64,000 nt of DNA from Polytrichum commune (GCA_950295325.1 OX485808.1:33565180-33629179), one strand, 5' to 3'; numbered from the stretch's first letter, positions 48,889-60,415 are shown. The notes: generated from the sequence alone by a model not told the origin. Program-made: numbers and translations.

Positions 48889-50448
48889 CAAACCATAACT
48901 GGATGGCACATAGGTCAAATGACATGGGCCTTGGTGCTTGTAGTTTCCAATACAAATGTATATTGTCATCACAACATCCTAATTCACAAACGTGAAAGAT
49001 GGATGTGTGGTTTTTCACGAATGAACGCACTAAAGGAAATAAATGATATTGTGCTCACAAGTAGGTGATACAATATTAACCTATAACCTTGTCACCTGGT
49101 AAGAAGAGCATAAGAACTAGATTATAATGGATAGGATGTTGTTCATGTTAACATGTTATTTGGAATAGTGAAATATTATATATTAATTTAAGGTAGATTT
49201 CATGTTGTGAATGATATGAGGACATACCTTTTGAACTTTGTATGTTTTGCTCACACACATTGGTAGAGTTCAAGGGACTTCACGATAGGTTCAAACATCC
49301 TTGAAAGATTGAACGTGCCAAATGTCATTTGTGGTTTATGGTTCCATTAATGACTTCCACATAGGTACTAGGTTATTGTCACACTTGGAGCCTTGAGGAT
49401 GAAGCAATATTGGGTGCACACATTACAACACAACATATGTTCTTTTAATTAGCGGAAATTGAAAGTTGGCCAAATTGTTCAAGTTTGTCATGGCATTAAT
49501 TATTTGTTTTCAAAATATAAGTCCTCATGTGAGAGTCTAAATAATAGCATTAACTATTATATTTAGTGACTTTTAGTATATGAAGTTTTATAATACATGC
49601 ACATCTTTTGTCAATATATTGTTTGAAATATACCATAATGTTTGACTACAAGTAGAGTAAAATCCCTTAATAGATATAATCTTACATATTGTCATAGGGT
49701 TATTGGTATTCAGTGTATGCGTTCATATGTAGTGTATCAAAATCTTTATATCCTTTTTAGTTATATGATAGTTAGTGTTTGATACACTTAAAACGAACGC
49801 ATACACTTCCTATTACTAACCCTATGAGAGTAAGTAACATTAAATGTAAACTCAAACACTAAATATCCACTATGGTGATATATGGAAGTTACATATAGGG
49901 ATTTAGTATTAGTAAGGATGTGAGAAAAAAATACAACAATGATAAAAGGAGAAAGGAGATGGCAATAGGGAAGGTGGTGGTGTATTCATGTATAAAACTA
50001 ATTATGAAAGAGTTGAAGAATAGTGTTGACCAAGTTAGGGTGGTAACAACTTTAAATATATGTTGAATTATTCATTTGGTGGTTGGGGCAACGAAGAGCC
50101 AAGCTAAATATACATTGTCTATTATTGACAAGAAGCGGGAAATTGAGTAAGAAGGTTTGAATTAACGTCCAAAGGAGACCAGGCGGGAAAGGCATCCAAA
50201 GAGGATGCCCAAAGCGGAGGCGGGTAGTATAAAGAGCCCAACCCCCCCAAATGCTGGTTCTTTCTTTCATGTCCCAATCCTGAGATTGCTGCAAGCTCTC
50301 TAAATTGGAGCTGTAATACACGGTTTGTATACGCTTCCATTCATGAGCAGCAAATTACAACAAGCATCTATGAGTTCAGTTGTCCCAAATAGGTTATATA
50401 TAGATTAATAGAGAATCACCCGAATAAATAGGCGGATTTTGCGGAATT

Positions 50449-51488
50449 GTTTGGGTCGGTCGACCCAAACCCAGCCCTACAGTGTGGGTGCTCACTGTTG
50501 TGAGCCTGAACCCATTCTGCCTCATGGTTTGGGTCCATCGACCCAAACCCAGCCCCTAAGTGTGGATGTTGTCTGTAGTGAGCCTGAACCCATCCTGCCA
50601 AAAGGTTTGGGTCGCTCGACCCAAACCCAGCCCTCTAAGTGTGGGTGCTCTCTGGAGTGACCCTAAACCCATCCTGCCAAAAGGTTTGGGTCGCTCGACC
50701 CAAACCCAGCCCCTAAGTGTGGATGTTGTCTGTAGTGAGCCTGAACCCATCCTGCCAAAAGGTTTGGGTCGCTCGACCCAAACCCAGCCCTCTAAGTGTG
50801 GGTGCTCTCTGGAGTGACCCTAAACCCATCCTGCCAAAAGGTTTGGGTCGCTCGACCCAAACCCAGCCCCTAAGTGTGGATGTTGTCTGTAGTGAGCCTG
50901 AACCCATCCTGCCAAAAGGTTTGGGTCGCTCGACCCAAACCCAGCCCTCTAAGTGTGGGTGCTCTCTGGAGTGACCCTAAACCCATCCTGCCAAAAGGTT
51001 TGGGTCGCTCGACCCAAACCCAGCCCCTAAGTGTGGATGCTGTCTGTAGTGAGCCTGAACCCATCCTGCCAAAAGGTTTGGGTCGCTCGACCCAAACCCA
51101 GCCCTCTAAGTGTGGGTGCTCTTTGGAGTGCCCCTAAACCCATCCTGCCAAAAGGTTTGGGTTGCTCGACCCAAACCCAACCCCCTAAGTATGGGTGCTC
51201 CCTGTCGTGAGCCTGAACCCATCCTGCCAAAAGGTTTGGGTCGCTCGACCCAAACCCAGCCCCTAAGTGTGGATGCTATCGTAGTGAGCCTGAACCCATC
51301 CTGCCAAAAGGTTTGGGTCGCTCGACCCAAACCCAGCCCCTAAGTGTGGATGCTGTCTGTAGTGAGCCTGAACCCATCCTGCCAAAAGGTTTGGGTCGCT
51401 CGACCCAAACCCAGCACCTAAGTGTGGGTGCTCTCTGTATTGAGCCTGAACCCATCCTCCCAAAAGGTTTGGGTCGCTCGACCCAAAC
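50449..51488 (+). promoter_or_regulatory. 14-palindrome tandem array upstream of the transposase gene
   Basis: Fourteen copies of the palindrome sit at 50449, 50527, 50605, 50684, 50762, 50841, 50919, 50998, 51076, 51155, 51234, 51311, 51389 and 51467. They are spaced 77-79 bp, each followed by CAGCCC(T)CTAAGTGTGG-like sequence. Two monomers form a 157-bp higher-order unit repeated nearly identically three to four times from 50560. The array ends 213 bp before the transposase start codon. Long open frames on both strands here are a by-product of the repeat. A regulatory or transposase-binding role is inferred from position. Confidence 0.85.
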
Positions 51489-51701
51489 CCAGTCTCTAAG
51501 TGTGGATGGGATCTGGATGCCAGTGTGGCCACTGGCCTTCCGAAACCTTTACAAACCCAATGGCATAGCAGTCATATGAACTTGTATGAGCACTGAGTAT
51601 TTGCAATTTTGTTTATATATGATGGTTTTTTTGTTCTTCGATTTGAACCTACAATTTTTGTGATTTTTTGACAATGTTCAATGTTCATGTGTGTAGGCAG
51701 A

Positions 51702-54700
51702 ATGGATGGGTTTATTGAAATAGGGGATTGGTCATCTGATGACATGGCCACTTGGCCATCTGCATCTGATGATGACCTAGACATTGTCGGGGAGGCTACT
51801 ATGGCTGACAGTGCGGATGAAGATCATTTGGATTTACCTTCGTCTTCCGTACCGCAGTGTCCCATTGTTGAATGTACGCCTCTTTCAAGGGCTTCGTGGG
51901 TGAATTTGGAGGTGATACTTCTTAACGATAGTGGAGTTGTTGTGGCGGAGGGGATTTGCCGTAACACCCATCCGCAAGATTGCATTGATGAAAACCCGCT
52001 TGGCACTGAGGACGTTGGGGTTGTCATATTGGAGTCGGTCGTTCATTCCGAGGTGGATCCCACTCATAGGTTCTCCCTCCGCAGGTGGCCATTGAGGAAT
52101 GTCACAATTGATGGAGTTAGCTTGCGTGAACATGAGCAACGACACATGCAAATCGAAAAGGAGGTGCAATCAAACATGCGGCCGCGCAAGGGTCAAAGAA
52201 AGTACGATACATTGGCACGTCCTGCTCCGTCTGCAACTGATTGTAAACGTCAAAGGTTGCTCGGGGAGGAGTCCATTAGAGAAGTTGCCACAAATGATTG
52301 TTGTGTGCATCGTTGTTGCCAATTGTTTCCAAGGGGTAAATTGAAGGCCATCCGCGAAGAAATGTGGCTTGGAGATATCCGTCTAAGATCCACAAGAAAA
52401 CTTGATGTCCATAGGGCGATACATGTGAATGGGACGGGTCGCAAGGTCATCACCATTGAAAACATAGACGTGTGTTGTAAGGCATGGTACACCATTCACG
52501 GTGTGTCGAAAGCGGACTTTTATAGACAAGCTGCTTATGCCAAGGAAGGCCGCCGGTCCCGTCACCATGGTAACGTGGGTTTAAAGAAGCCTAGGGAAGC
52601 AACAAGGCAAACAACGGCCACTCTAGCAACCATCATTGTCCCTCTTGCCGATGCAATGCCGCACAAAACACGCACACTCACAACCGGTGAAAAGGTTGTG
52701 GAGAAAGTTCTTCCCACAGGCACAAAATGGAAAGACATATTGTTGGACGTGAATGCAGTTGGCGAGAAGATTAGGTTGGAGCCAATTTCATTGTCAAAAT
52801 TGAGTGCAATCAAGAAACAAAACTTTAGCGAATACATTACAAAAAGACGAGGGGACAAATTTGCCAGGTGCTCTAATTGCGAGAAGTTGAAGCGCCTCCG
52901 GGATGCACACACAATGGGTACCGAGTCATATGCAGCGCATCAATTGAACTATTTCAAGCACGTAAACATGCAAGAGGCACACCGTAATGATTACTACACA
53001 AATAGAGCTTTGTCCATCTCCAGGCCCTTGGAGGTTCTTACGGTCATCCATGACAAAATGGACCATGCCAAAACAACCTCCCCATGTTTTGCAAATCGAA
53101 TCAAGGCCACTGATGGGTTTTTTAAGTTGCATGTATCGGTTACAGGTGAACTTCGAAACAATGTCATGACATACCCTAAATGTTGTGGTTTTTTATTCCG
53201 TGATGTATTTGAGAACATGAATTCACTCAAAATGGTTTAGTTATATCTAATCACGTTGGGTTGGCATTGCAGGAATGATTGCACATGGACACGGTGATGT
53301 CAAGTTTGCTCATTATGCTCTTGATTTGTATCCAGCGGATTCAAACCACACGATAGGGTCATTTGCAAGGCTTTTACGTGATTTAGAGAAACCACCAGCC
53401 TATTCTTCAGGATTGTTATTTGAAAACACGGGTTCAACACCTCTATATGAAGCGTTGTTGGATGGAAAAGATGTATGCTTCCATTCGTTGCCAGAGCCAC
53501 CCAGTGAACCCGTGATTGCCAAGAAGTTGCTTCCCACTTTGCGTGTCCAATTGGACAATTGTGCCAAGGACAATAAAAGTAGATATGTATTTGCATATTG
53601 GTCGTTGTTGGTTGGAAAAGGCATTTTCAAGGAGGTTTTTGTGTCCTTCCTATTGGTAGGCCACACGCACGATGATATTGATGCATCTTTTGGGCGGTGG
53701 AGCATGAAGTTGCGGGAGGAGGATTTTCCTACAATCCCGTTATTGATGAAGTCGTACATGGATTTGGATAACGTTCCGGTCATCCCCCATATGATTGAGG
53801 AGGTGCCAGACTTCAAGGCATTTATAAAACCTTATATTCGAAGTGGAGCTCACCGATTGATCGGGCATACGAAGGCACAACAATTCCGCTTCTATATGCG
53901 TGACGATGGTGTCCCGGCCATGCAATACAAGTTGTTGTGCACGACACAAGACTGGAGCCCGCCGGAGGGTCTTCTTGTGTGGCGCGTGGATGCGGATGGA
54001 AAGACCATGTTACCGGATGGGGAGCCTAGGCCTTGCAAGCCAATAGCCATGAAGAATTTGGAGGATATTTTGAAAGGTATATCAGGCTTCATACAATATT
54101 GGGAGAGTTTGAAAATAGCGGATGTTGGCGGATCATGTTGGCATCGTTATGGAAGTTGGATACATTATTGGACACGTGTTCGTGCCGCCTTGGCAGACCT
54201 CCACCAAGATAGCCCTCATACTTTGAGGCATGGATTTTGGCCACAAACACGAGTCGATGTACAAGCTTCGGAGCCTAGTCTTTTGGGAAATGGAGAGGTT
54301 CGAGAGGAATTTGATGTGGACGACCATTACGTGGGGCCGGCTAGTAGTCGTCCCCCACCATCTTTCCGCATTGCAGTGGATTGTCATGAAGGTTATATGC
54401 TCATTTTGCGTCCTGAAGACGAGACATATGCGAAGCCAGTGTGGGTGGCAAGAGCTTTGTCCAAACCCAATTTTGTAACTTCCAGCCCTCATTTTCGACA
54501 AATACAAGTGGAGTACTATCGACCGACAACAAGGAATGAAGATGTGATTCGGCATTATACAGGCTGCGATACAAACCCTAACTTTCGGTGGAAGGTGGAT
54601 TCTGAGCACGGTCCATCTTGGGTAGATACAGATTCCATATTCATAGCATGGAAACCACGGAATAACCATAGTGGATCAGTGTCCATCCCTCAAAAGTACA

Positions 54701-54759
54701 TAACTTTTGCAAAAGACAACCTTGCTCGGATTGCACAAGAAGCAACCCACGTTGAATGA
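51702..54759 (+). CDS. DUF7869-like transposase of the giant element, intact
   Basis: Two exons, 51702-53145 and 53273-54759, with a 127-bp GT-AG intron, give 976 aa without interruption. The acidic N-terminus is followed by a conserved block (VVVAEGICRNTHPQDC ... LGTEDVGVVI ... RRWPL, about 75-135) seen in plant transposon proteins. A Cys-rich zinc-binding-like module follows (NDCCVHRCC, VCCKAWYTIHGVSK, CSNC). The RNase H-like core has HDKMDHAK (Asp 451/454), VQLDNCAKDNK (Asp 576) and VGHTHDDIDASFGRW (Asp 615/616/618), a plausible DDD triad. The start at 51702 follows an acceptor-like GTGTAGGCAG, so a 5' non-coding exon in the palindrome region is possible. The homolog at 60826-63955 has the same intron. 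DUF7869 naming is from memory of the family pattern. Confidence 0.75.
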
Positions 54760-55289
54760 GAAGTTGGTAGGATTGTGTTAGCATGATTATAGTTTAATAC
54801 GTAATTATAGCAATATAAATTACACATATGTGTGCTCTTCAAAATTGGGGCAGAGTTTGGGTAGAACTTTCGAATACTATATTGTTTGGAGTTGGATGAA
54901 TATCCATTTACTATATTTCAAAAAAAAATGAAGTTCATCTTATTATTATGTTTGGGACTATATTGTCGAATGAAGAAATATGCATTTATTACATGCACTT
55001 TGTATGTTGCAATGTCTATATTCTATTGCGCATGCTAATAATAGAAATCATTTTATATGTTTTTTGGGTGAAACTTGTTTGGAGTGCTCTACCCAATGTG
55101 TTTTTGTTGATGAAGTTGGTGTCGAGTGCTCTACCATATGTGCTTATGTCCGCACATCATAGATTTGGGATATTAGAACATATAATATAATTGAGATTGT
55201 TGACAATATAGTTTCGGGCCTCTTCAAGTTCTTTGATCCATATATTAATTTGAGACTAGAGAAAGTCTCAATTTAACGAATATAGTGTT
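54760..55289. other. right subterminal region of the giant element
   Basis: 530 AT-rich bases lie between the transposase stop codon and the right terminus. Scattered GTTTGG and CTACCC half-sites are visible, but no complete palindrome. The final 28 bases form the right terminal inverted repeat. Confidence 0.5.
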
Positions 55290-55293
55290 ATGG

Positions 55294-56379
55294 TTCTTTT
55301 CTCTCTGCAGTGATTCGAAGGAGTCTGCACCCAATTTGCCGGCGGCGAGGGAGCCCAGGGACACACTCAAGAAGGAGGAGGAGAAGAACAAGAACAAGAC
55401 ACATTGAAGGATGGACTCACCTTAGTGGGTGATGGTGATTCGGTGCTCTTACCTTTGAAAGCATTGAATGAGAGCTCATTCAATGACCCCTTCCAATATG
55501 CTTTGCTTTAGCCCATGCTCACCCATGAACAATAATATCGAACCCATGCCCACCCATGAACAATAATATCACAGCCATGCCCACCCATGCCCACCCAATG
55601 TAGGCTCTGGTTGAAGGTAGTGCCAGTCTTAGTTTTGGCCTTCGAGTGTGCGGAGGTACACCAATCAATTTTGTGAGAGTAAGCAAATCCCAGGGAGTGC
55701 ACTGTTCAAGTACTGTATTCATACACGTGGGTGCACAAAAGGGGTATTATTCTAAACAAGCATGTACAAAATGTACGTACAAGAGACATATTGCTATTAA
55801 GCAAGAAGTAGATATACATGAGGCTATAGAAAAATATATGTAAAGTACGCATTTACGCGTTTACGCGTTCAAGTTAGACCTGGACCAAGAATCATGTGTT
55901 TTTTCATCCACTAAGTAACGACTTTATAACTAAAAATCCATGATTTGATATTATACATATAATAGGGCCATATTTTTGCATTTCCAAACATTTGTACACA
56001 TGTTATATACAATTTCTGTATTTGTTTTTGGACCCTTGTGTATGTATGGAAATGTATTTTGAAGCAATGAGATTTGTAAGTATATTGCTTGATTTTAGCA
56101 AAAATAAAATGTATACAGGGGTATTTTAATAAGGGGCATGCACGCACGTGATGCTTGGTTTTAATGAATAGTGCACACCCTGGGAAGCAAATGCACTCAT
56201 TAGCAGTTCAACCTGAGGTTGTTGGATTTAGTGCATATATATCTCTACTCTTACTGGATTCGTCACGTCTTTGTTGAGTGATTTCACATTCCAACTCTGT
56301 GCGCTAACTAGCCATACTCCCTTGATCGGGATTCGGGACTTTCGTTGCTTGGGATTTTCAGGAGCTGATTGCCTTCAGA
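55294..56379. other. spacer upstream of the BTB gene with a short tandem repeat
   Basis: Three imperfect units of about 30 bp (CCCACCCATGAACAATAATA) lie at about 55515-55600. No gene is recognised. Poorly defined promoter sequence for the BTB gene presumably lies at the right end. Confidence 0.4.
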
Positions 56380-57735
56380 ATGATTCGAGATGGCGAGATG
56401 CACCCTGACGTTCATTGTGTCGCTCTATCACTGCGGGCACCTTGTGTGGAGATTGAGGCAGAAGCTCCTAAATCCCATGACAGCCTGCGGATAGAAGTGT
56501 TGGAAGAAGAGAAGGCGGCAATGCAGAAAGTGTTGTTCGAGCAAGGCCATGAGATATCGATCCTGGTCAAGCAGGTTGAATTCTTCAGACAAGGCTTCGC
56601 GAGGGATTCGTCCATGTTTCTTACAGGTCATTATGATGCGGTCGCTGTATTCGAAGGTCGACATCCTAGAGAGAAATATTCGAGGCCCGTGCACCGCTGC
56701 ATTCTGGTAATTGATTTCTCGCAAACCAACAAAAAATATCCCTGATCCATCACAAGGTGTAGTAGTGTTGCAAATAGTTCTGAAGGCTCATAGTTCATCA
56801 TATTAAAGTGTCCGAAGTATAATCTCAAAATAATTTGCCTCTGTACGGTATTTTTTTTGTTAGCCTGCAATAAACATCTAAGGTAAGCGGGCCTAACTCG
56901 GTCACTCATCTTAAACGGACACCTGTGGTGCGTGGTTAGGTGTGGACCTAAGAACGGACACCAAAAAGACGTGTTCAAAAGAGATTGAACTCTACTCAAA
57001 GTTGATCATCTTTTGAGAAAGAGAATTTATAAGATATTCATACGATATCCAAAATCATGACGAAAATGGCTACGGCTGTGCTTTGGATTTGCTCATGATC
57101 TCGTACTTATCGCGTATTTCATGTCCTAGGAGACGTGGGTGCAGAGCTAGTAATCCGTGATCCTTTTCGGCCCGCTTACCTTGTATTTCTTTCTCCCTCC
57201 CTCGCAGGAAAGCAAGTCGCGGGTTATCAAGACCAAATGGCAGGTAATTGAATCAAGCACGGATAATGGTATCAAGAAACTTGAGTTACCAGCGTTGCGG
57301 AATATGCCAAAGTGTAGTGTCCCTATTGCAGACCCCTCTGGGTATCACTCTGTCTACGATGCATTCGTCGAGTTTTTCTACCAGGCATCAGTGCCTACTT
57401 CAGCGCTTAAGCACTACTGGCCATGGCTTCTTTTCTTGGGCGCGGAGTACGAAGTTGCTGCGCTCAAGGAAGAATGCGAGCAGTATTTCAAGGGCAACCT
57501 GCACATCATCAAAAGGGAAAATATTGTAGAAATTCTTGAAATTGGATTAACATGCGGTTCACAGCTGCTTGTCCGTAGTGCAATCGATGCACACGCCCGA
57601 TACCATATCCTTGACCTGAGGGAGGAGCGCTGTAGGAAACTTGTGGAGAAATATCCACACGCGAGCAATCTTATTTCACAAGCTGAAAGGCTCCACATGG
57701 GTCGACAATTCCCAGAGCAGCAACTGAGTTCGTGA
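56380..57735 (+). CDS. BTB/POZ domain protein (SIBP1-like, plant type)
   Basis: Predicted exons are 56380-56706 and 57208-57735 (phase 0, donor CTG/GTAATT, acceptor CTCGCAG), about 284 aa. Residues about 38-72 form a coiled coil (EVLEEEKAAMQKVLFEQGHE). The start of a BTB fold follows (YDAVAVFEGRHPRE ... RPVHRCIL, 85-109). Exon 2 continues with ESKSRVIKTKW, YHSVYDAFVEFFYQASVP and LLFLGAEYEVAALKEECEQYF, then a BACK-like helical tail. BTB proteins usually bring substrates to CUL3 ubiquitin ligases. The usual A.RSPVFRAMF segment between VHRCIL and ESKSR is missing from this model, so a short unrecognised exon may lie in 56707-57207, or the protein is shortened. The gene seems expressed-like in codon pattern; no stop interrupts it. 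Confidence 0.7.
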
Positions 57736-60171
57736 ATGACTCGATGGACGTGATACCTTCCTACAGACACTTTTGGAGGAAAGATGAATCCTATGGCCGA
57801 TTTTTTTTTGCAAGCATGAATTTTGTTCCGGCAACTGTTTGCAAGGATGGTCTGTAAATCTCTCGCTTCAGATTGAGGCTGCAAAGTATCTTTCGGGGCT
57901 GAACTGTTTCGCAGTTTTGTACATTTGCTAGGTATGTACTCTGTTTCAATTCATGAGTAGGTAGATCATCGACTTTATCATGCAGATTGCTTGTAAAGTT
58001 TGTAAGGCAGCGCATTTAAATTAATCAGTACTGTTTTGCAAGGATGAATTATAGCGGCAAGTTATACACTATCGTTACAGACCGGCCTGTCCACGATACA
58101 CAATGAGGACCTTGCAATGGTAGGTTTCGTGAATGTGTGTAAACAGGCTACGCCATAGCCTCTTGAAAGAGCTGCTGAGAAAACACCTAAGATACTCATG
58201 GATACATCAAGAGTCGATTTGTAGATTGCACCTTAGGTATAAGACGTTCGTTTTGATTCGTCGAATTGCCGAGAAGTATGCAGAATTGATTAATATCAAA
58301 GCATTTTGTGAAGGTTGAAGGAGCATGATCAGGTGCGGATGATTTCTAGTCGATCGAGCATCTGCTTCAATAGCTTTGTGCACGGCCTGAACTGAAACAC
58401 AGCATCGACACCTTTGTAGATAAGTTCTGTAAGATCTATGTTGGAGTATTGCAAAAAATGCCTATGTTTCTTTGATATCAACATAAAAGTTAGAACACGG
58501 AGATTGCATCTCGGCTAAGAACACTGTTAAGATGCACTCGTGAATTCAGGTAGTTCATTCCTGCCAATTCAACCGGGACATCGAGATTACGTCATTACCT
58601 ATTACAGGTAATTATATATTTCTACTGATCGGAGATCTACCCTGGAAGTGAATCGGAAGTAAAATACTTCGTAGTAGCAATGTGACGTTGTCTATTTCTC
58701 CCACAAGAATTTACGATTGAATAAACAACAGCGGGATCTGCACAGCAAAGAATGCTCCTCCCGAGGAGACGTAGCTGTAAGCTTAATAATCAAGCTTCCG
58801 GCATCATTCAGAGAGTCGGAAAGAGCTAGAGGCCATGACCTCAAGCGAATCACATCATATAGGGTTCTGTAAGTTCTTAGAGAGAGTACAAAGGAACCCA
58901 CTTCTTTTATTATTATTCCCATCGTAGAGTTGAATCAGTTAGCAGTAAGAAATTCGATGAGCGGCCAGCTATGGATCTCAGCTATGATGACTCTATCTCT
59001 GCAAGCTAGGAGGAAATGTGTGCAATTTCTGAAGGCGCAAGTGTACGATCTAAGGTCCCTTCATAACGTAATGGTACGATAATGAGGTCCTGGCAATTAA
59101 CCTTGTGCATGCAGTCACCTCTAAGATTTTCGTCTGTTGTGATGTCTGGAAATTATTAAGTACTCGTGTATCTAGAGTCGTCCGTAATTAACTGTGATAA
59201 TGATTAATTTCCTTCAACTTTGCAGACCAGATTTCATCAATTCGACATAGCAGAGTCCACACCATATTCATCAAACGCAGTACTTATTGCAAGTTGAGAT
59301 AAAATAATTTGTGAAGAGCAAGCACCTGTCCCTGAAGCCTTATTGTTTGAAACTGTTCACACCAGTGCTCTTCCCGATCAGTGACAGCCTGGTAAAACGT
59401 TCCTAAGATTGAAATCGGCAATATAATTTCAGTGTAGTATAATCATATACAAAAGATGGTGAATCAGTGGGATTGAGTGTTACATGCAGGGCCCGGGCTC
59501 TTTGATTGAAGAAGCGTGCAGGTGTTTCGTAAGGGAGGGTGGTGGTACTGGTGTCAGAGTGAAGAAGTGTCACACTGGGAGCGGGACCAGGGTAAAAGAT
59601 TGAGTCACCTAGGCGGTATTTCTTGAAAACATGTTCCCTCATTCTACCAATTTCTCCGTGTCTGAGACCATGATGAATGAGACACCTATGTAGTTTCTTT
59701 GAAGTGTGGCGGATATCTACACGAAGTAAGATAGTCGGACCTTCATCAAACACCACCTATCTTAACCTGACGACTGTATTCGAGTGGAATATGGCAAAGT
59801 GTGTATTTAAGAACGGACACCATAAAGACATGTGGTGGGAAGTGATCAATTAAAGAGAAAAGAAGAATCCTCACTTCGACCTCTTATAATTTTCACATCT
59901 CAATTTCGATTTCGACACCAAAATTCATGATTCATAATTGCTAATTGGACGAGACAATTCGCGATCGCATCCAAAGGCTTAAAATGCATCATGTGGTGTT
60001 GGAGCTTGGAAGTGTCCGAATTATAGGCTTGCACTACCTTACATGGATGCTTGTGCAAAAGTGTATGTGACCTATGTCTGTTGTAGACACCCTACCTGGG
60101 GGCAGAACGAGGAGCAAGGTAGGTAGGTTGTACTAGTTTAGGTCTCAAGACTTTGAACCGTCGTGCTACAT
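57736..60171. other. BTB 3' region and spacer
   Basis: A minus-strand frame at 59756-59403 (117 codons) is the only longer one and has no recognisable domain. Phrases with GGACACCA near 59815 recur at 22510 and 56955, indicating a dispersed repeat. AATAAA occurs at about 58719. Nothing else is supported. Confidence 0.3.
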
Positions 60172-60415
60172 AAGGTGTGGTGGAAGTGGGGAAATTTGGT
60201 ATGGAAGGAGAGATTGAGAGGTTGAAAAGGGACAAATAGGTTCTTATGCTTGAATTGGTGAGACTGCGACAACTGCAACAAAATACCGAACGGGACTATT
60301 AGGTACTACAATCTTTATTGTATGAGCTGGTGAGAGCAGCTGAATTAAAAAAACCTAGAGCTCTTTATTTTGTTGCAGTTATAGAAGTGGTTTAAAGTGT
60401 CATTGAAAGGCCCTA
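60172..60415 (+). pseudogene. partial copy of the HSF gene (exon 2 end plus intron 2 start)
   Basis: About 244 bp align with 19694-19936 of the HSF gene without rearrangement: the second half of exon 2, the 5' splice site and the first part of intron 2. Because intron sequence is included, this is a DNA-level duplication, not a retrocopy. Differences are mainly C-to-T or G-to-A changes, including two that create stop codons in the HSF frame. The copy ends exactly at the terminus of the transposon starting at 60416. Confidence 0.85.

Larger units (their letters stand above)
46585..50448. other. central non-coding region of the giant element
   Basis: It separates the two divergent genes. It contains a nested hAT-like MITE (47163-47754), a direct duplication at 46975-47100 and 47757-47870, a GC-rich block with the hairpin GCCTCGCGGGC / GCCCGCGAGGC around 48150-48215, and a telomere-like box near 48868. 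No protein domain is recognisable. A basic + frame at 47900-48118 is probably spurious. Confidence 0.4.
38448..55289. mobile_element. giant (16.8 kb) cargo-bearing TIR DNA transposon, 4-bp ATGG target duplication
   Basis: The left end at 38448 reads AACACTATATTCGTTAAATT, and the exact reverse complement ends at 55289; the terminal identity runs 28 bp. ATGG flanks both ends (38444-38447 and 55290-55293). Inside are a + strand transposase gene next to the right end, a divergent minus-strand cargo gene plus a small gene toward the left end, and about 31 palindromes in between. The second element at 60416 and the MITE at 36056 share termini and, where both flanks are visible, 4-bp duplications, so this is a family. 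If cut two bases in, the ends read CACTA, but the duplications fit four bases outside AACAC, not three outside CACTA. Four-base duplications are known for Sola elements; the assignment is open. Confidence 0.85.

Noticed and set aside
50449-51488. Long open frames on both strands of the palindrome array, and a CRISPR-like look
   Set aside because: The frames are repeated every 157 bp and come from the repeat itself, not from protein coding. The repeat is a palindrome with near-identical spacers in a eukaryotic context, so it is not a CRISPR array.
41208-51488. The palindromes as bacterial parS sites or a plasmid partition system
   Set aside because: The arms do not match the classical parS sequence and no ParA-like ATPase is seen. 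Only the general ParB-palindrome idea is retained as a hypothesis.
38448-55289. Polinton or other virus-like element
   Set aside because: It is of suitable size, but no DNA polymerase B, retroviral-type integrase, capsid or packaging ATPase is visible, and the duplication is 4 bp rather than 6 bp.
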